Shown here: in pieces, positions 1 through 6,122 of the stretch | Layout: each line of letters opens with the position of its first letter | Position numbering within the stretch: the first letter of the stretch is position 1 | DNA from: Gemmatimonadaceae bacterium | Lineage (GTDB): Bacteria > Gemmatimonadota > Gemmatimonadetes > Gemmatimonadales > Gemmatimonadaceae | NCBI GenBank assembly: GCA_019689955.1 | Contig: JADGGM010000142.1 | Coordinates: 1 to 7,305 of the forward strand | Reading direction: 5' to 3' | Length of the DNA: 7,305 nucleotides | Made by a program: the position numbers and the translations under genes | Notes under the pieces: generated by a model | The model's input: the letters and a program-made list of their open reading frames with translations, nothing else | Database searches by the model: none | What the model was told of the DNA's origin: nothing

Positions 1-444
1 ATCCTGGAGGGCCAGGCCGACGCGGTGGTGGGGACGCGCTTCGCGGGGGGCGGGCCGCATCGCGTGCTCTACTTCTGGCACCGGCTGGGGAACCTGGGGC
101 TCACGCTCCTGTCCAACATGTTCACGAACCTGAACCTGACGGACATGGAAGTGGGCTACAAGGCGTTCACCATGAAAGCGTTCCGTCTCATGCACCTCAC
201 GAACTCGCGGTTCGGGATCGAGCCGGAGATCGTCGCGCGTCTGGCGCAGATGGGGGCGCGCGTGTACGAAGTGCCGATCAGCTACCATGGGCGCACGTAC
301 GCGCAGGGGAAGAAGATCACGTGGCGTGACGGCGTGGCAGCACTGTTCCACATCATCCGGGCCCGTCTCTCAGGGAGCGAGCAGCCGCGACTGGTCGACA
401 CGCCGGCGGGGCTCGCGGAGCAACCGGTGGAAGCGCACGGCTGA
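1..444 (+). CDS. Glycosyltransferase family 2, C-terminal part (5' end outside window)
   Basis: The frame is open from base 1 and ends at TGA 442-444, giving the last 147 residues. They resemble the second half of a GT-A fold family 2 transferase of the dolichyl/undecaprenyl-phosphate mannose or glucose synthase type, which moves a sugar from a nucleotide donor to a polyprenyl phosphate at the cytoplasmic membrane face. Visible landmarks are AVVGTRF with a Gly triplet (residues 8-18 of the fragment), the segment LTDMEVGYKAF (46-56), FGIEPEIVARLA (71-82), and the late stretch EVPISYHGRTYAQGKKITW (90-108), whose R-T-Y-x-x-G-K-K core is very common in this subfamily. The DxD metal site should lie upstream, outside the window. 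After the catalytic region there is only a short polar tail of about 25 residues. No membrane helices follow, so this is the soluble single-domain form and not one with a GtrA-like or multi-helix C-terminus. The acceptor and the sugar cannot be read from this fragment. The family is secure; the exact substrate is not. Confidence 0.9.
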   Translation: MLEGQADAVVGTRFAGGGPHRVLYFWHRLGNLGLTLLSNMFTNLNLTDMEVGYKAFTMKAFRLMHLTNSRFGIEPEIVARLAQMGARVYEVPISYHGRTYAQGKKITWRDGVAALFHIIRARLSGSEQPRLVDTPAGLAEQPVEAHG

Positions 445-464
445 GACGCGGTGAGGGGACGCCC

Positions 465-497
465 TTGCGCCGACGCGGGCGAGCGCGCACCTAATAT
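465..497 (+). promoter_or_regulatory. Weak promoter-like element before the zinc-ribbon gene
   Basis: The 92-base gap between the glycosyltransferase and the next gene holds an AT-rich island, TAATAT at 492-497, in otherwise GC-rich DNA, about 40 bases before the ATG at 537. TTGCGC at 465-470 could be a poor -35 box, but the spacer of 21 bases is longer than usual for sigma-70. The island follows GCGCGCA (483-489), a heptamer that also precedes an AT-rich island before the thiolase gene. This is a candidate only, based on composition, position and that resemblance. Confidence 0.25.
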
Positions 498-536
498 GCA
501 GCGCTCCAAGCCACCAATACTCCCGCGGACGAGCCC

Positions 537-1196
537 ATGGACGATCTCGATCGGATGTTCCGCCGTCTCGTGCAGAATATACGCAGCACAAACCCCGAAT
601 ATCTCCGGCGCCCGTTCGAGGTCGCCGAGTTGTACCAGAACCTGATCCCCTACCGTCACAACCGGCGCGAGCTGGGGATCGAGACGAATCAGGACTACGA
701 GCTCGCGCTGTGCCGGCTCCTCTCGGGGGAGCGCGGCTACCTGTACCCCGACGATGCGCTAGCCGACGCGATGCGTCAGGAGCTCGCGTCGCCGAACCCC
801 AACACGGCCGCGTTCCGCGAGTTCGCGGCGTCGCACGTGTCGCTCTCGCCGACGGCGGAGCGGCAGTGGGAGGCGCTGGGGGGTGATCTCGCCGCCGCGC
901 CGACGCTCGCCACGCCGGCGACGCCGACGGCGGGCGATCTCGCGTCGTGGGGGAGCCGCGGCGCGTCGGCCTCGGCGCCCGCGATCGCCGACCGAACGGC
1001 AGCGCGTGCGGCGGCCGCGCCCACCCCGGGCACGTGCCGCTACTGCGGCGGATCGCTCCCGCAGGGGCGGCACGTGGCGTTCTGCCCGCACTGCGGGCAG
1101 AACCTCACGATCCAGCGGTGCCCGGCGTGCGGCACCGAGCTGGAGCTGCACTGGAAGTTCTGCATCACGTGCGGGCGGGGCATCGCGGGATCGTGA
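537..1196 (+). CDS. Double zinc-ribbon protein of unknown function
   Basis: This is a 219-residue protein, predicted cytoplasmic, with no signal peptide or membrane segment. Three parts are visible. Residues 1 to about 110 are a charged, probably helical N-terminal region that I do not recognise. Residues about 115-165 are a linker rich in Ala, Thr and Pro. Residues 166-212 hold eight cysteines in four CxxC pairs: C167/C170, C183/C186, C195/C198 and C209/C212. These spacings fit two treble-clef or rubredoxin-like zinc ribbons, as in DZANK-type proteins, each binding one structural Zn. Such ribbons commonly mediate protein or nucleic-acid contacts, so the partner cannot be inferred. The ATG at 537 is the first in-frame start that gives a sensible N-terminus; only a weak GGACGAG (527-533) lies upstream. 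The stop codon is shared with the GTG start of the cytochrome gene (GTGA), so the two are probably translationally coupled. The zinc ribbons are clear; the biological role is unknown. Confidence 0.85.
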   Translation: MDDLDRMFRRLVQNIRSTNPEYLRRPFEVAELYQNLIPYRHNRRELGIETNQDYELALCRLLSGERGYLYPDDALADAMRQELASPNPNTAAFREFAASHVSLSPTAERQWEALGGDLAAAPTLATPATPTAGDLASWGSRGASASAPAIADRTAARAAAAPTPGTCRYCGGSLPQGRHVAFCPHCGQNLTIQRCPACGTELELHWKFCITCGRGIAGS

Positions 1197-1822
1197 GGTG
1201 GCGCACGACCGCGCTCGCCGTGCTCGTGCTCGCCGCGTGCCGCGGCGAGCACGCCCCGGGCGCCGTTCCCATCGACACCGCCGCGTCGCTTCCGACGATG
1301 GACACCGCGAGCCGGACCGGGTTCGACACGACGCGCGCCCCGATCGCGCCGGAGAGTAGCACGGTGACCGCGCCCACGCCGCCGGCAGCGCCGAGCGTGG
1401 TGCTGATCGCCGACAGCGCGGCGGGAGACACGCTCTTCCACCGGAAGGGGCGGTGCTTCACCTGCCACGGCCTGCGCGGCGCGGGGACGCCGCGCCTGGG
1501 GCCGGCGCTCACGGACAGCACGTGGCTGGAGACCGACGGCTCGCTCGATGCCATTCGCCGCGTGATCGCCGACGGCGTGGCGCGGCCCAAGGCGTTCTCG
1601 GTCGCGATGCCCGCGTACGCGGGGACGCTCGCGCCGGCGGAGATCGCGCGCATCGCCGCGTACGTGTACTCGCTCTCGCACCCCGGCTCCGCCGTCGCCG
1701 ACACGGCGCACGCCGACACGACGGCCGCGCCGCGCGACAGCGCCCCGGCGCCGGCAGGAGCGCCGCGCCCGGACACGAGCCAACAGTTCGCGCCTGCGCC
1801 CGCGGGGCACGCCCCACGATGA
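1193..1822 (+). CDS. Monohaem cytochrome c lipoprotein
   Basis: This is a 209-residue exported c-type cytochrome. I place the start at GTG 1193-1195, which overlaps the previous stop as GTGA and yields a short lipoprotein signal: a basic start (residues 2-4), a hydrophobic core, and the lipobox L-A-A-C with Cys16 as lipidation site. The frame is open further upstream, but that stretch is the out-of-frame shadow of the zinc-ribbon gene. The class I cytochrome domain spans about residues 72-165. It has one haem site, CFTCH (C88, C91, H92), and M139 in A-M-P-A-Y as the likely sixth ligand, followed by the usual C-terminal helix (LAPAEIARIAAYVYSL). It should carry electrons on the periplasmic face of a membrane, like the small cytochromes that serve haem-copper oxidases. 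The domain is flanked on both sides by low-complexity segments rich in Asp-Thr, Ala and Pro, probably flexible tethers. Its stop overlaps the next ATG (ATGA). Its redox partners are not shown by the context. Confidence 0.88.
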   Translation: MRWRTTALAVLVLAACRGEHAPGAVPIDTAASLPTMDTASRTGFDTTRAPIAPESSTVTAPTPPAAPSVVLIADSAAGDTLFHRKGRCFTCHGLRGAGTPRLGPALTDSTWLETDGSLDAIRRVIADGVARPKAFSVAMPAYAGTLAPAEIARIAAYVYSLSHPGSAVADTAHADTTAAPRDSAPAPAGAPRPDTSQQFAPAPAGHAPR

Positions 1823-2874
1823 GCACCAAGCTCGCGGTGATCGCCGGCGACGGCATCGGCCCCGAGGTGGTCCGCGAGGCGTTGAAGGTGCTCGATGCGG
1901 TGGAAGGCGTCTACCACCCGCAGGTCACCGTGGAGATGCTCCCGTACGGGGCGGACCACTTTCTGGCCACGGGGGAGACGCTGCCCCCGGCGGAGATGCG
2001 GCGGCTCGGGCAGGACGTGGACGCGATTCTCGTCGGCGCGCTGGGGGACCCGCGCGTGCCGGGGAACGAGCACGCGCGCGACATCCTGCTCGGGATGCGC
2101 TTCCAGCTCGACCTGTACGTGAACGAGCGCCCGGCGCGGCTGTTCGACGCGCGCCTCACGCCGCTCAAGGGGAAGAGGCCGAGCGACATCGACCTGATGA
2201 TCTTCCGCGAGAACACGGAAGGGTTGTACGTCGCCGTGGGGGGGACGTTCAAGCACGGCACGCCGGACGAGATCGCGATCGCCGAGGAGCTCAACACGCG
2301 CAAGGGGGTGGAGCGGATCATCCGCTACGCCTTCGCCTGGGCCGCGGCACGCGGGAAGACGAAGGTCACGATGGCGGACAAGGCGAACGCGATCCCCGCG
2401 CACGCGCTGTGGCGCCGAGTGTTCGAGGCGGTGGGGAGCGAGCACCCGGAGATCCGGCGCGAGACGCGCTACATCGACGCGTTGGCGATGGACCTCGTGC
2501 GGACGCCGGAAGCGTTCGAGGTGATCGTGACGGGGAACCTGTTCGGCGACATCCTCTCCGACCTGGCGTCGGCGCTGGTGGGGGGGCTCGGGCTCGCGCC
2601 GAGCGCGAACCGGAACCCGAGCGGGGTGACGATGTACGAGCCCGTGCACGGGAGCGCGCCGCCGCTCGCGGGGAAGGACGTGGCGAACCCGATGGCCGCG
2701 ATCCTCACGCTCGCGATGATGCTCACGGACCGCGGCGCCGCGGCGGCGGGCGCGGCCGTTGAGCGCGCGGTGCGCGAGGCGATCGCCCACGGCGTCGGGA
2801 CGCCCGACGTGGGCGGAACGCTCGGCACGCGCGCGGTGGGGGACTGGATCGCGGAGCGGGTGCGGCGAGGCTGA
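1819..2874 (+). CDS. leuB: 3-isopropylmalate dehydrogenase-type beta-decarboxylating dehydrogenase
   Basis: This 351-residue enzyme has full length for LeuB. LeuB oxidises and decarboxylates 3-isopropylmalate to 2-oxoisocaproate with NAD+ in leucine synthesis, in the cytoplasm. The family pattern is complete: AGDGIGPEV near the N-terminus; substrate arginines R94, R104 and R130; Y137 in R-E-N-T-E-G-L-Y; catalytic K188 in D-K-A-N; and metal-binding D220, D244 and D248 (NLFGDILSD). L90 and L91 just before R94 fit the hydrophobic pocket of isopropylmalate dehydrogenases; homoisocitrate dehydrogenases carry an arginine in this loop. The loop L-D-L-Y-V-N-E-R-P recalls the actinobacterial type of LeuB. 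In the NAD-binding motif H-G-S-A-P-P-L-A-G (277-285), the Asp that usually contacts the adenosine ribose is Pro282. No leuA, leuC or leuD is in view, so isocitrate-, tartrate- or malate-type relatives remain possible. The ATG overlaps the cytochrome stop as ATGA, which implies coupled translation. Confidence 0.8.
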   Translation: MSTKLAVIAGDGIGPEVVREALKVLDAVEGVYHPQVTVEMLPYGADHFLATGETLPPAEMRRLGQDVDAILVGALGDPRVPGNEHARDILLGMRFQLDLYVNERPARLFDARLTPLKGKRPSDIDLMIFRENTEGLYVAVGGTFKHGTPDEIAIAEELNTRKGVERIIRYAFAWAAARGKTKVTMADKANAIPAHALWRRVFEAVGSEHPEIRRETRYIDALAMDLVRTPEAFEVIVTGNLFGDILSDLASALVGGLGLAPSANRNPSGVTMYEPVHGSAPPLAGKDVANPMAAILTLAMMLTDRGAAAAGAAVERAVREAIAHGVGTPDVGGTLGTRAVGDWIAERVRRG

Positions 2875-2967
2875 GCCGCCGGGGCGCGGACGTCGGGCGT
2901 CGCCCTACCGCGGCGCCACTCCTCGCGCGCATCTTTAGCGAGACGCCCCTTCCCTCTGGACAGGCTC
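2875..2967 (+). promoter_or_regulatory. Gap with possible promoter for the thiolase unit
   Basis: This 93-base intergenic region separates the leuB-like gene from the thiolase gene. It contains GCGCGCA (2925-2931) followed by an AT-rich patch, TCTTTA at 2932-2937, about 30 bases before the GTG start at 2968. The same heptamer precedes the AT-rich island upstream of the zinc-ribbon gene. GGACAGG at 2958-2964 is purine-rich but sits only three bases before the GTG, closer than a normal ribosome-binding site. A short palindrome (2895-2905) lacks a T tract. Promoter activity is inferred from position and composition. Confidence 0.25.
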
Positions 2968-4176
2968 GTGCACACTCGAGACTCGACCCGCGACGTCGTC
3001 TTCCTGTCGGCGGTCCGGACCCCGTTCGGCACGTTCGGCGGAACGCTCAAGGACCTGAGCGCGACCGATCTCGCCGTGTTCGCCGCGAAGGCCGCACTGG
3101 AGCGCGCGACGGTGGCGCCGGCGGAGGTGCAGCACGCGATCTTCGGCAACGTCATGCAGACGTCGGCCGACGCGATCTACTTCGCGCGGCACGTCGCGCT
3201 CCGGTCGGGGTGCCGGATCGAGACGCCGGCGCTCACCGTCAACCGGCTGTGCGGCTCCGGGTTCCAGGCGGTGGTGACGGGGGCGCAGGAGATCCTGCTC
3301 GGCGAGGCGGAGGTGTGCCTCGTGGGCGGCGGGGAGTCGATGTCGCAGGCGCCGCACGTGGCGCGCGGGTTGCGATGGGGGCTCCCGCTGGGGAAGACGC
3401 CGCCGCTCGAGGACTCGCTGTGGGAGGGGCTGCGCGACCCGGTGGCCGGGCTCGCGATGGCCGAGACCGCCGAGAAGCTCGCCGAGCAGTATCAGCTCGA
3501 CCGCGCGTGCGTGGATGAGTACGCGCTGCGGTCGCAGCAGACGGCGAAGGCGGCGTGGGAGAGCGGCGTGTTCGACGAGGAAGTGATCGCGATCCCGGTG
3601 AAGAACCCGAAGACGCGCCAGATCGAGGAGTTCCGCGCGGACGAGCACATGCGCCCCGACACCACGCTCGCCGGGCTCGCGAAGCTCAAGCCCGTGTTCA
3701 AGGCCGACGGCGTGGTGACCGCCGGGAACGCCTCGGGGATCGGCGACGGCGCGGGGGCGATGGTGCTGGCGAGCGCCGCGTACGCCAGGGAGAAGCGGCT
3801 GGCGCCGCTCGCGCGGCTCGTCTCGTGGGGGGTCGCGGGGGTCGATCCGACGATCATGGGGATCGGCCCCGTGCCCGCGTCGCGGATCGCGCTCGCGAAG
3901 GCCGGGCTCACGCTCGACGACATGGACCTGATCGAGGTCAACGAGGCGTTCGCGCCGCAGGTGTGCGCGGTGGAGCGCGAGCTCAGGATCCCGCGGGAGA
4001 AGTTCAACGTCCACGGCGGCGCGATCGCGTTGAGCCATCCGCTCGCCGCATCGGGGGCGCGGATCACGGCGCACCTCATCCACGCGCTCCGCGCGAGCGG
4101 GAAGCGCTACGGGCTCGGCTCGGCGTGCATCGGCGGCGGGCAGGGGATCGCGGTGGTGATCGAAGCACTCGGCTGA
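2968..4176 (+). CDS. 3-ketoacyl-CoA thiolase (ACAA2-like thiolase)
   Basis: This 402-residue thiolase should cleave 3-ketoacyl-CoA with CoA to acetyl-CoA plus a shortened acyl-CoA, or condense two acyl-CoAs in reverse, in the cytoplasm. The catalytic set is present: nucleophile C95 in N-R-L-C-G-S-G-F, H357, C387 in G-S-A-C-I-G-G-G-Q-G, and the N-E-A-F motif at 325-328. From memory of the family, many stretches match mitochondrial ACAA2 closely, including GNVMQTSADAIY (60-71), G-E-S-M-S-Q-A-P (122-129), MGIGPVPA (297-304) and DLIEVNEAFAPQ (320-331), and the length is about the same. A degradative medium- or short-chain 3-ketoacyl-CoA thiolase is therefore more likely than a dedicated biosynthetic acetoacetyl-CoA thiolase. 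An oddity is S-H-P-L-A-A-S-G at 356-363, where most thiolases have G-H-P-x-G-x-S-G. The GTG start at 2968 is the only in-frame ATG or GTG between the previous stop and the conserved VVFLSAVRTPFG. A 3-hydroxyacyl-CoA dehydrogenase three genes downstream supports beta-oxidation. Its stop overlaps the next ATG by one base (TGATG). Confidence 0.92.
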   Translation: MHTRDSTRDVVFLSAVRTPFGTFGGTLKDLSATDLAVFAAKAALERATVAPAEVQHAIFGNVMQTSADAIYFARHVALRSGCRIETPALTVNRLCGSGFQAVVTGAQEILLGEAEVCLVGGGESMSQAPHVARGLRWGLPLGKTPPLEDSLWEGLRDPVAGLAMAETAEKLAEQYQLDRACVDEYALRSQQTAKAAWESGVFDEEVIAIPVKNPKTRQIEEFRADEHMRPDTTLAGLAKLKPVFKADGVVTAGNASGIGDGAGAMVLASAAYAREKRLAPLARLVSWGVAGVDPTIMGIGPVPASRIALAKAGLTLDDMDLIEVNEAFAPQVCAVERELRIPREKFNVHGGAIALSHPLAASGARITAHLIHALRASGKRYGLGSACIGGGQGIAVVIEALG

Positions 4177-5306
4177 TGCTGGCGACCGGGCACCTCTCTC
4201 GAACGCTGCTCGCCGCGGCGGCCGGCGTGATCCTCGCGGGGTGCGCGTCGGCGGCGGGGTCGGGCGCGGCGGCGCAACCGGCCGCCGGGGCGACCGCGCC
4301 GGCCGCCACACCGTCGCGCGCCGCGGCGACGTGGACGATCGCCACGCGCTACCACATCGACCTCTGGTTGCACGGCTACGCGATGATCGAGGACGACACG
4401 ACGCGCGTCCCCTACTTCGTGCCCGGCTACCGCGACGCGATGCTGGCGCTCGAGAAGCGCGCGAACGTGTCGTCGCAGCTCATGGTGAACCGGGACGCGC
4501 TGCGCGCGCGGCTGGCCGCGAACCCCCAGCTCGTCGGCGGGCAGTTCCTCCCGCTGTACTTCGACTCGTGGGAGGGGATGCAGCGAGGGATCGACCTCTT
4601 CCTGCGCGCCAACGGCGATCCGCGCCGCGCGGGCGATCGCGAGTCACAGCAGGTGATCGCGATCCTCGCCGCCTCGTTCCCCACGGCGGCCGACCGCGAC
4701 TGGCTCCGCCTCTTCGCGGCCGGGCTCGCGGACGAGAGCACACGATTCTACCGCAGCTACTGGGACCAGCAGCAGCGGGAGCGGAGCCCGGTGCTCACGG
4801 TGCTCGACTCGCTCTGGACGCGCGTGTACCTCCCCAAGCTCCAGGGCTACCTGAACAACACGCAGCAGGGCTCGGGGACGATCTTCGTGTCGCTCCCGCT
4901 CGACGGCGAGGGGCGCACGATCAGCGGGGGCGGGCGCTCGAACGCGGTCGCGGTGACGTTCCCTGCGACCGAGCGTGCGGCCACGGACGCGATCTACGTG
5001 TTCGCGCACGAGGTGATTGGGACGATCGCGAACCAGGTGATCGCGGACAACACGACCCCTGCCGAGAAGCGCACGGGGGTCGCGGCCGGCTACACGAGCG
5101 CCGCGGCGGTGCGCGGGGGCACGCTCCTCCTGGCGCGCGTGGCACCGGAGCTGGTTCAGGGGTACGAGCAGTACTATCTGCGCTCTGCGCGCGTGCCCGC
5201 GACGGACGCCGATCTCGACGCTGCGCTCGCGCGCACCTTCCCGCTCCCGGCGGCGATCCTCGACGGGATGCGGCGGCAGATCGACATCGTGCTCGGTGGG
5301 ATCTGA
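4176..5306 (+). CDS. Putative lipoprotein of unknown function
   Basis: This is a 376-residue protein I do not recognise. It begins at ATG 4176, one base into the thiolase stop, and shows a lipoprotein signal: hydrophobic residues 10-22 ending in L-A-G-C, with Cys23 as lipidation site. An Ala/Gly/Pro/Thr-rich tether follows to about residue 52. The rest (about 53-376) is a globular extracytoplasmic domain with no further membrane segment. Notable patches are R-Y-H-I-D-L-W-L-H-G-Y-A (58-69), many aromatic residues at 190-225, and D-A-I-Y-V-F-A-H-E-V-I-G (271-282). The last looks like the first half of a zinc-metallopeptidase HExxH helix, but the second His is Gly282, so it is either a degenerate peptidase or a chance likeness. 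No ribosome-binding site of its own is evident, so translation is probably coupled to the thiolase. It lies between beta-oxidation genes, which hints at a role at the cell surface tied to fatty or organic acid use, but that is guesswork. Confidence 0.75.
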   Translation: MLATGHLSRTLLAAAAGVILAGCASAAGSGAAAQPAAGATAPAATPSRAAATWTIATRYHIDLWLHGYAMIEDDTTRVPYFVPGYRDAMLALEKRANVSSQLMVNRDALRARLAANPQLVGGQFLPLYFDSWEGMQRGIDLFLRANGDPRRAGDRESQQVIAILAASFPTAADRDWLRLFAAGLADESTRFYRSYWDQQQRERSPVLTVLDSLWTRVYLPKLQGYLNNTQQGSGTIFVSLPLDGEGRTISGGGRSNAVAVTFPATERAATDAIYVFAHEVIGTIANQVIADNTTPAEKRTGVAAGYTSAAAVRGGTLLLARVAPELVQGYEQYYLRSARVPATDADLDAALARTFPLPAAILDGMRRQIDIVLGGI

Positions 5307-5312
5307 GCGACC

Positions 5313-6122
5313 ATGGCCGACGACAGCGATCTCCCGACCCCGAACGTGCCGGCGCGGCTCGACCACGCCGCGCTCGAGCGCGTGCTCAAGCGCGCCGCCG
5401 AGCTGCAGGCCGCCGAGGCGGACCCGGCCGACGCGACGCTCACCGAGGAACAGCTCGTGGAGGTGGGGCGCGAGGTCGGGCTCGCCCCGCAGCACCTGCG
5501 GCAGGCGCTGGCCGAGGAGCGAAGCCGGAGCCTCGTCCCCCAGGAGGACAGCACCCTCGCGCACCTCTTCGGCCCCGCGATCGCGCACGCGAGCCGAACC
5601 GTGCGCGCCACGCCGGAGAACGTCTTCGCCGCGCTCGATCTCTGGCTCGCGCGCGAGCACATCCTGCAGGTGAAGCGCCGCTTCCCCGACCGGATGCTGT
5701 GGGAGCCGCGCTCCGGGTTCCTCTCCGAGTTCCAGCGCGCCTTCAACGTGGGCGGGCACGGGTACCACCTCTCGAAGGCGCACGAAGTGGCCGCCACCGT
5801 CGTCCGCGTGGACGACGGCCGCGTGCTCGTGCGCCTGGAGGCGAACCTGACCAACGTCCGCGTTCAGCGCGTGGCGTCCGGGGGCGCCCTGTTCGGCGGA
5901 GGAGCGCTCGGCTCGGCCACGCTCGTCGCGCTCGGCTTCTTCGCCCCCGTCGCCGCGATCCCTGCCGCAGCCGCGGTGATCGCGGGGTACTTCGTCGCGC
6001 GGAGTCACGTGCCGGTGGTCGCGCGCGCGCAGGTCGCGCTCGAGCAGCTCCTCGACCGGCTCGAGCGCGGCGAGCTGCCACGACCGTCGCTCCTCTCCAC
6101 CTTCGGGGCCACGATCCGGTAG
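5313..6122 (+). CDS. Membrane protein of unknown function
   Basis: This 269-residue protein starts at ATG 5313, six bases after the lipoprotein stop, with GGTGGG at 5295-5300 as a distant ribosome-binding candidate. I do not recognise the family. Residues about 15-70 are charged and helical, with T-E-E-Q-L-V-E-V-G-R-E-V-G-L (43-56) resembling a small helical module that recurs at the N-termini of uncharacterised membrane proteins. Residues about 95-185 form a mixed alpha/beta cytoplasmic domain with alternating hydrophobic strands (for example VLVRLEANL, 171-179). Residues about 189-229 are a Gly/Ala-rich hydrophobic stretch long enough for two closely spaced membrane helices, with a break at F-A-P-V (210-213), so a hairpin with both ends in the cytoplasm is likely. 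A short amphipathic helix (about 236-253) ends the protein. It may work with the lipoprotein encoded next to it, but the sequence gives no direct proof. Confidence 0.75.
   Translation: MADDSDLPTPNVPARLDHAALERVLKRAAELQAAEADPADATLTEEQLVEVGREVGLAPQHLRQALAEERSRSLVPQEDSTLAHLFGPAIAHASRTVRATPENVFAALDLWLAREHILQVKRRFPDRMLWEPRSGFLSEFQRAFNVGGHGYHLSKAHEVAATVVRVDDGRVLVRLEANLTNVRVQRVASGGALFGGGALGSATLVALGFFAPVAAIPAAAAVIAGYFVARSHVPVVARAQVALEQLLDRLERGELPRPSLLSTFGATIR

Noticed and set aside
947..1192. Upstream extension of the cytochrome frame
   Set aside because: It overlaps the zinc-ribbon gene out of frame and would place an 82-residue junk segment before a proper lipoprotein signal that begins at GTG 1193.
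1165..2790. Long open frame of 541 codons on the - strand
   Set aside because: It is antisense to the cytochrome and leuB-like genes, is dominated by Arg, His, Val and Pro with no recognisable motif, and is a product of the third-position GC bias of the real genes.
2895..2905. GGGC-GTC-GCCC palindrome after the leuB-like gene as a terminator
   Set aside because: The stem is only four base pairs and no T tract follows; such palindromes are expected by chance in DNA this GC-rich.
2935..4311. Open frame of 458 codons on the - strand
   Set aside because: It lies opposite the thiolase gene, which has all catalytic motifs. The antisense product is Arg-rich low complexity without domain features.
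4644..6008. Open frame of 454 codons on the - strand
   Set aside because: It is antisense to the lipoprotein and membrane-protein genes, whose signal peptide, membrane hairpin and tight spacing support the + strand reading.
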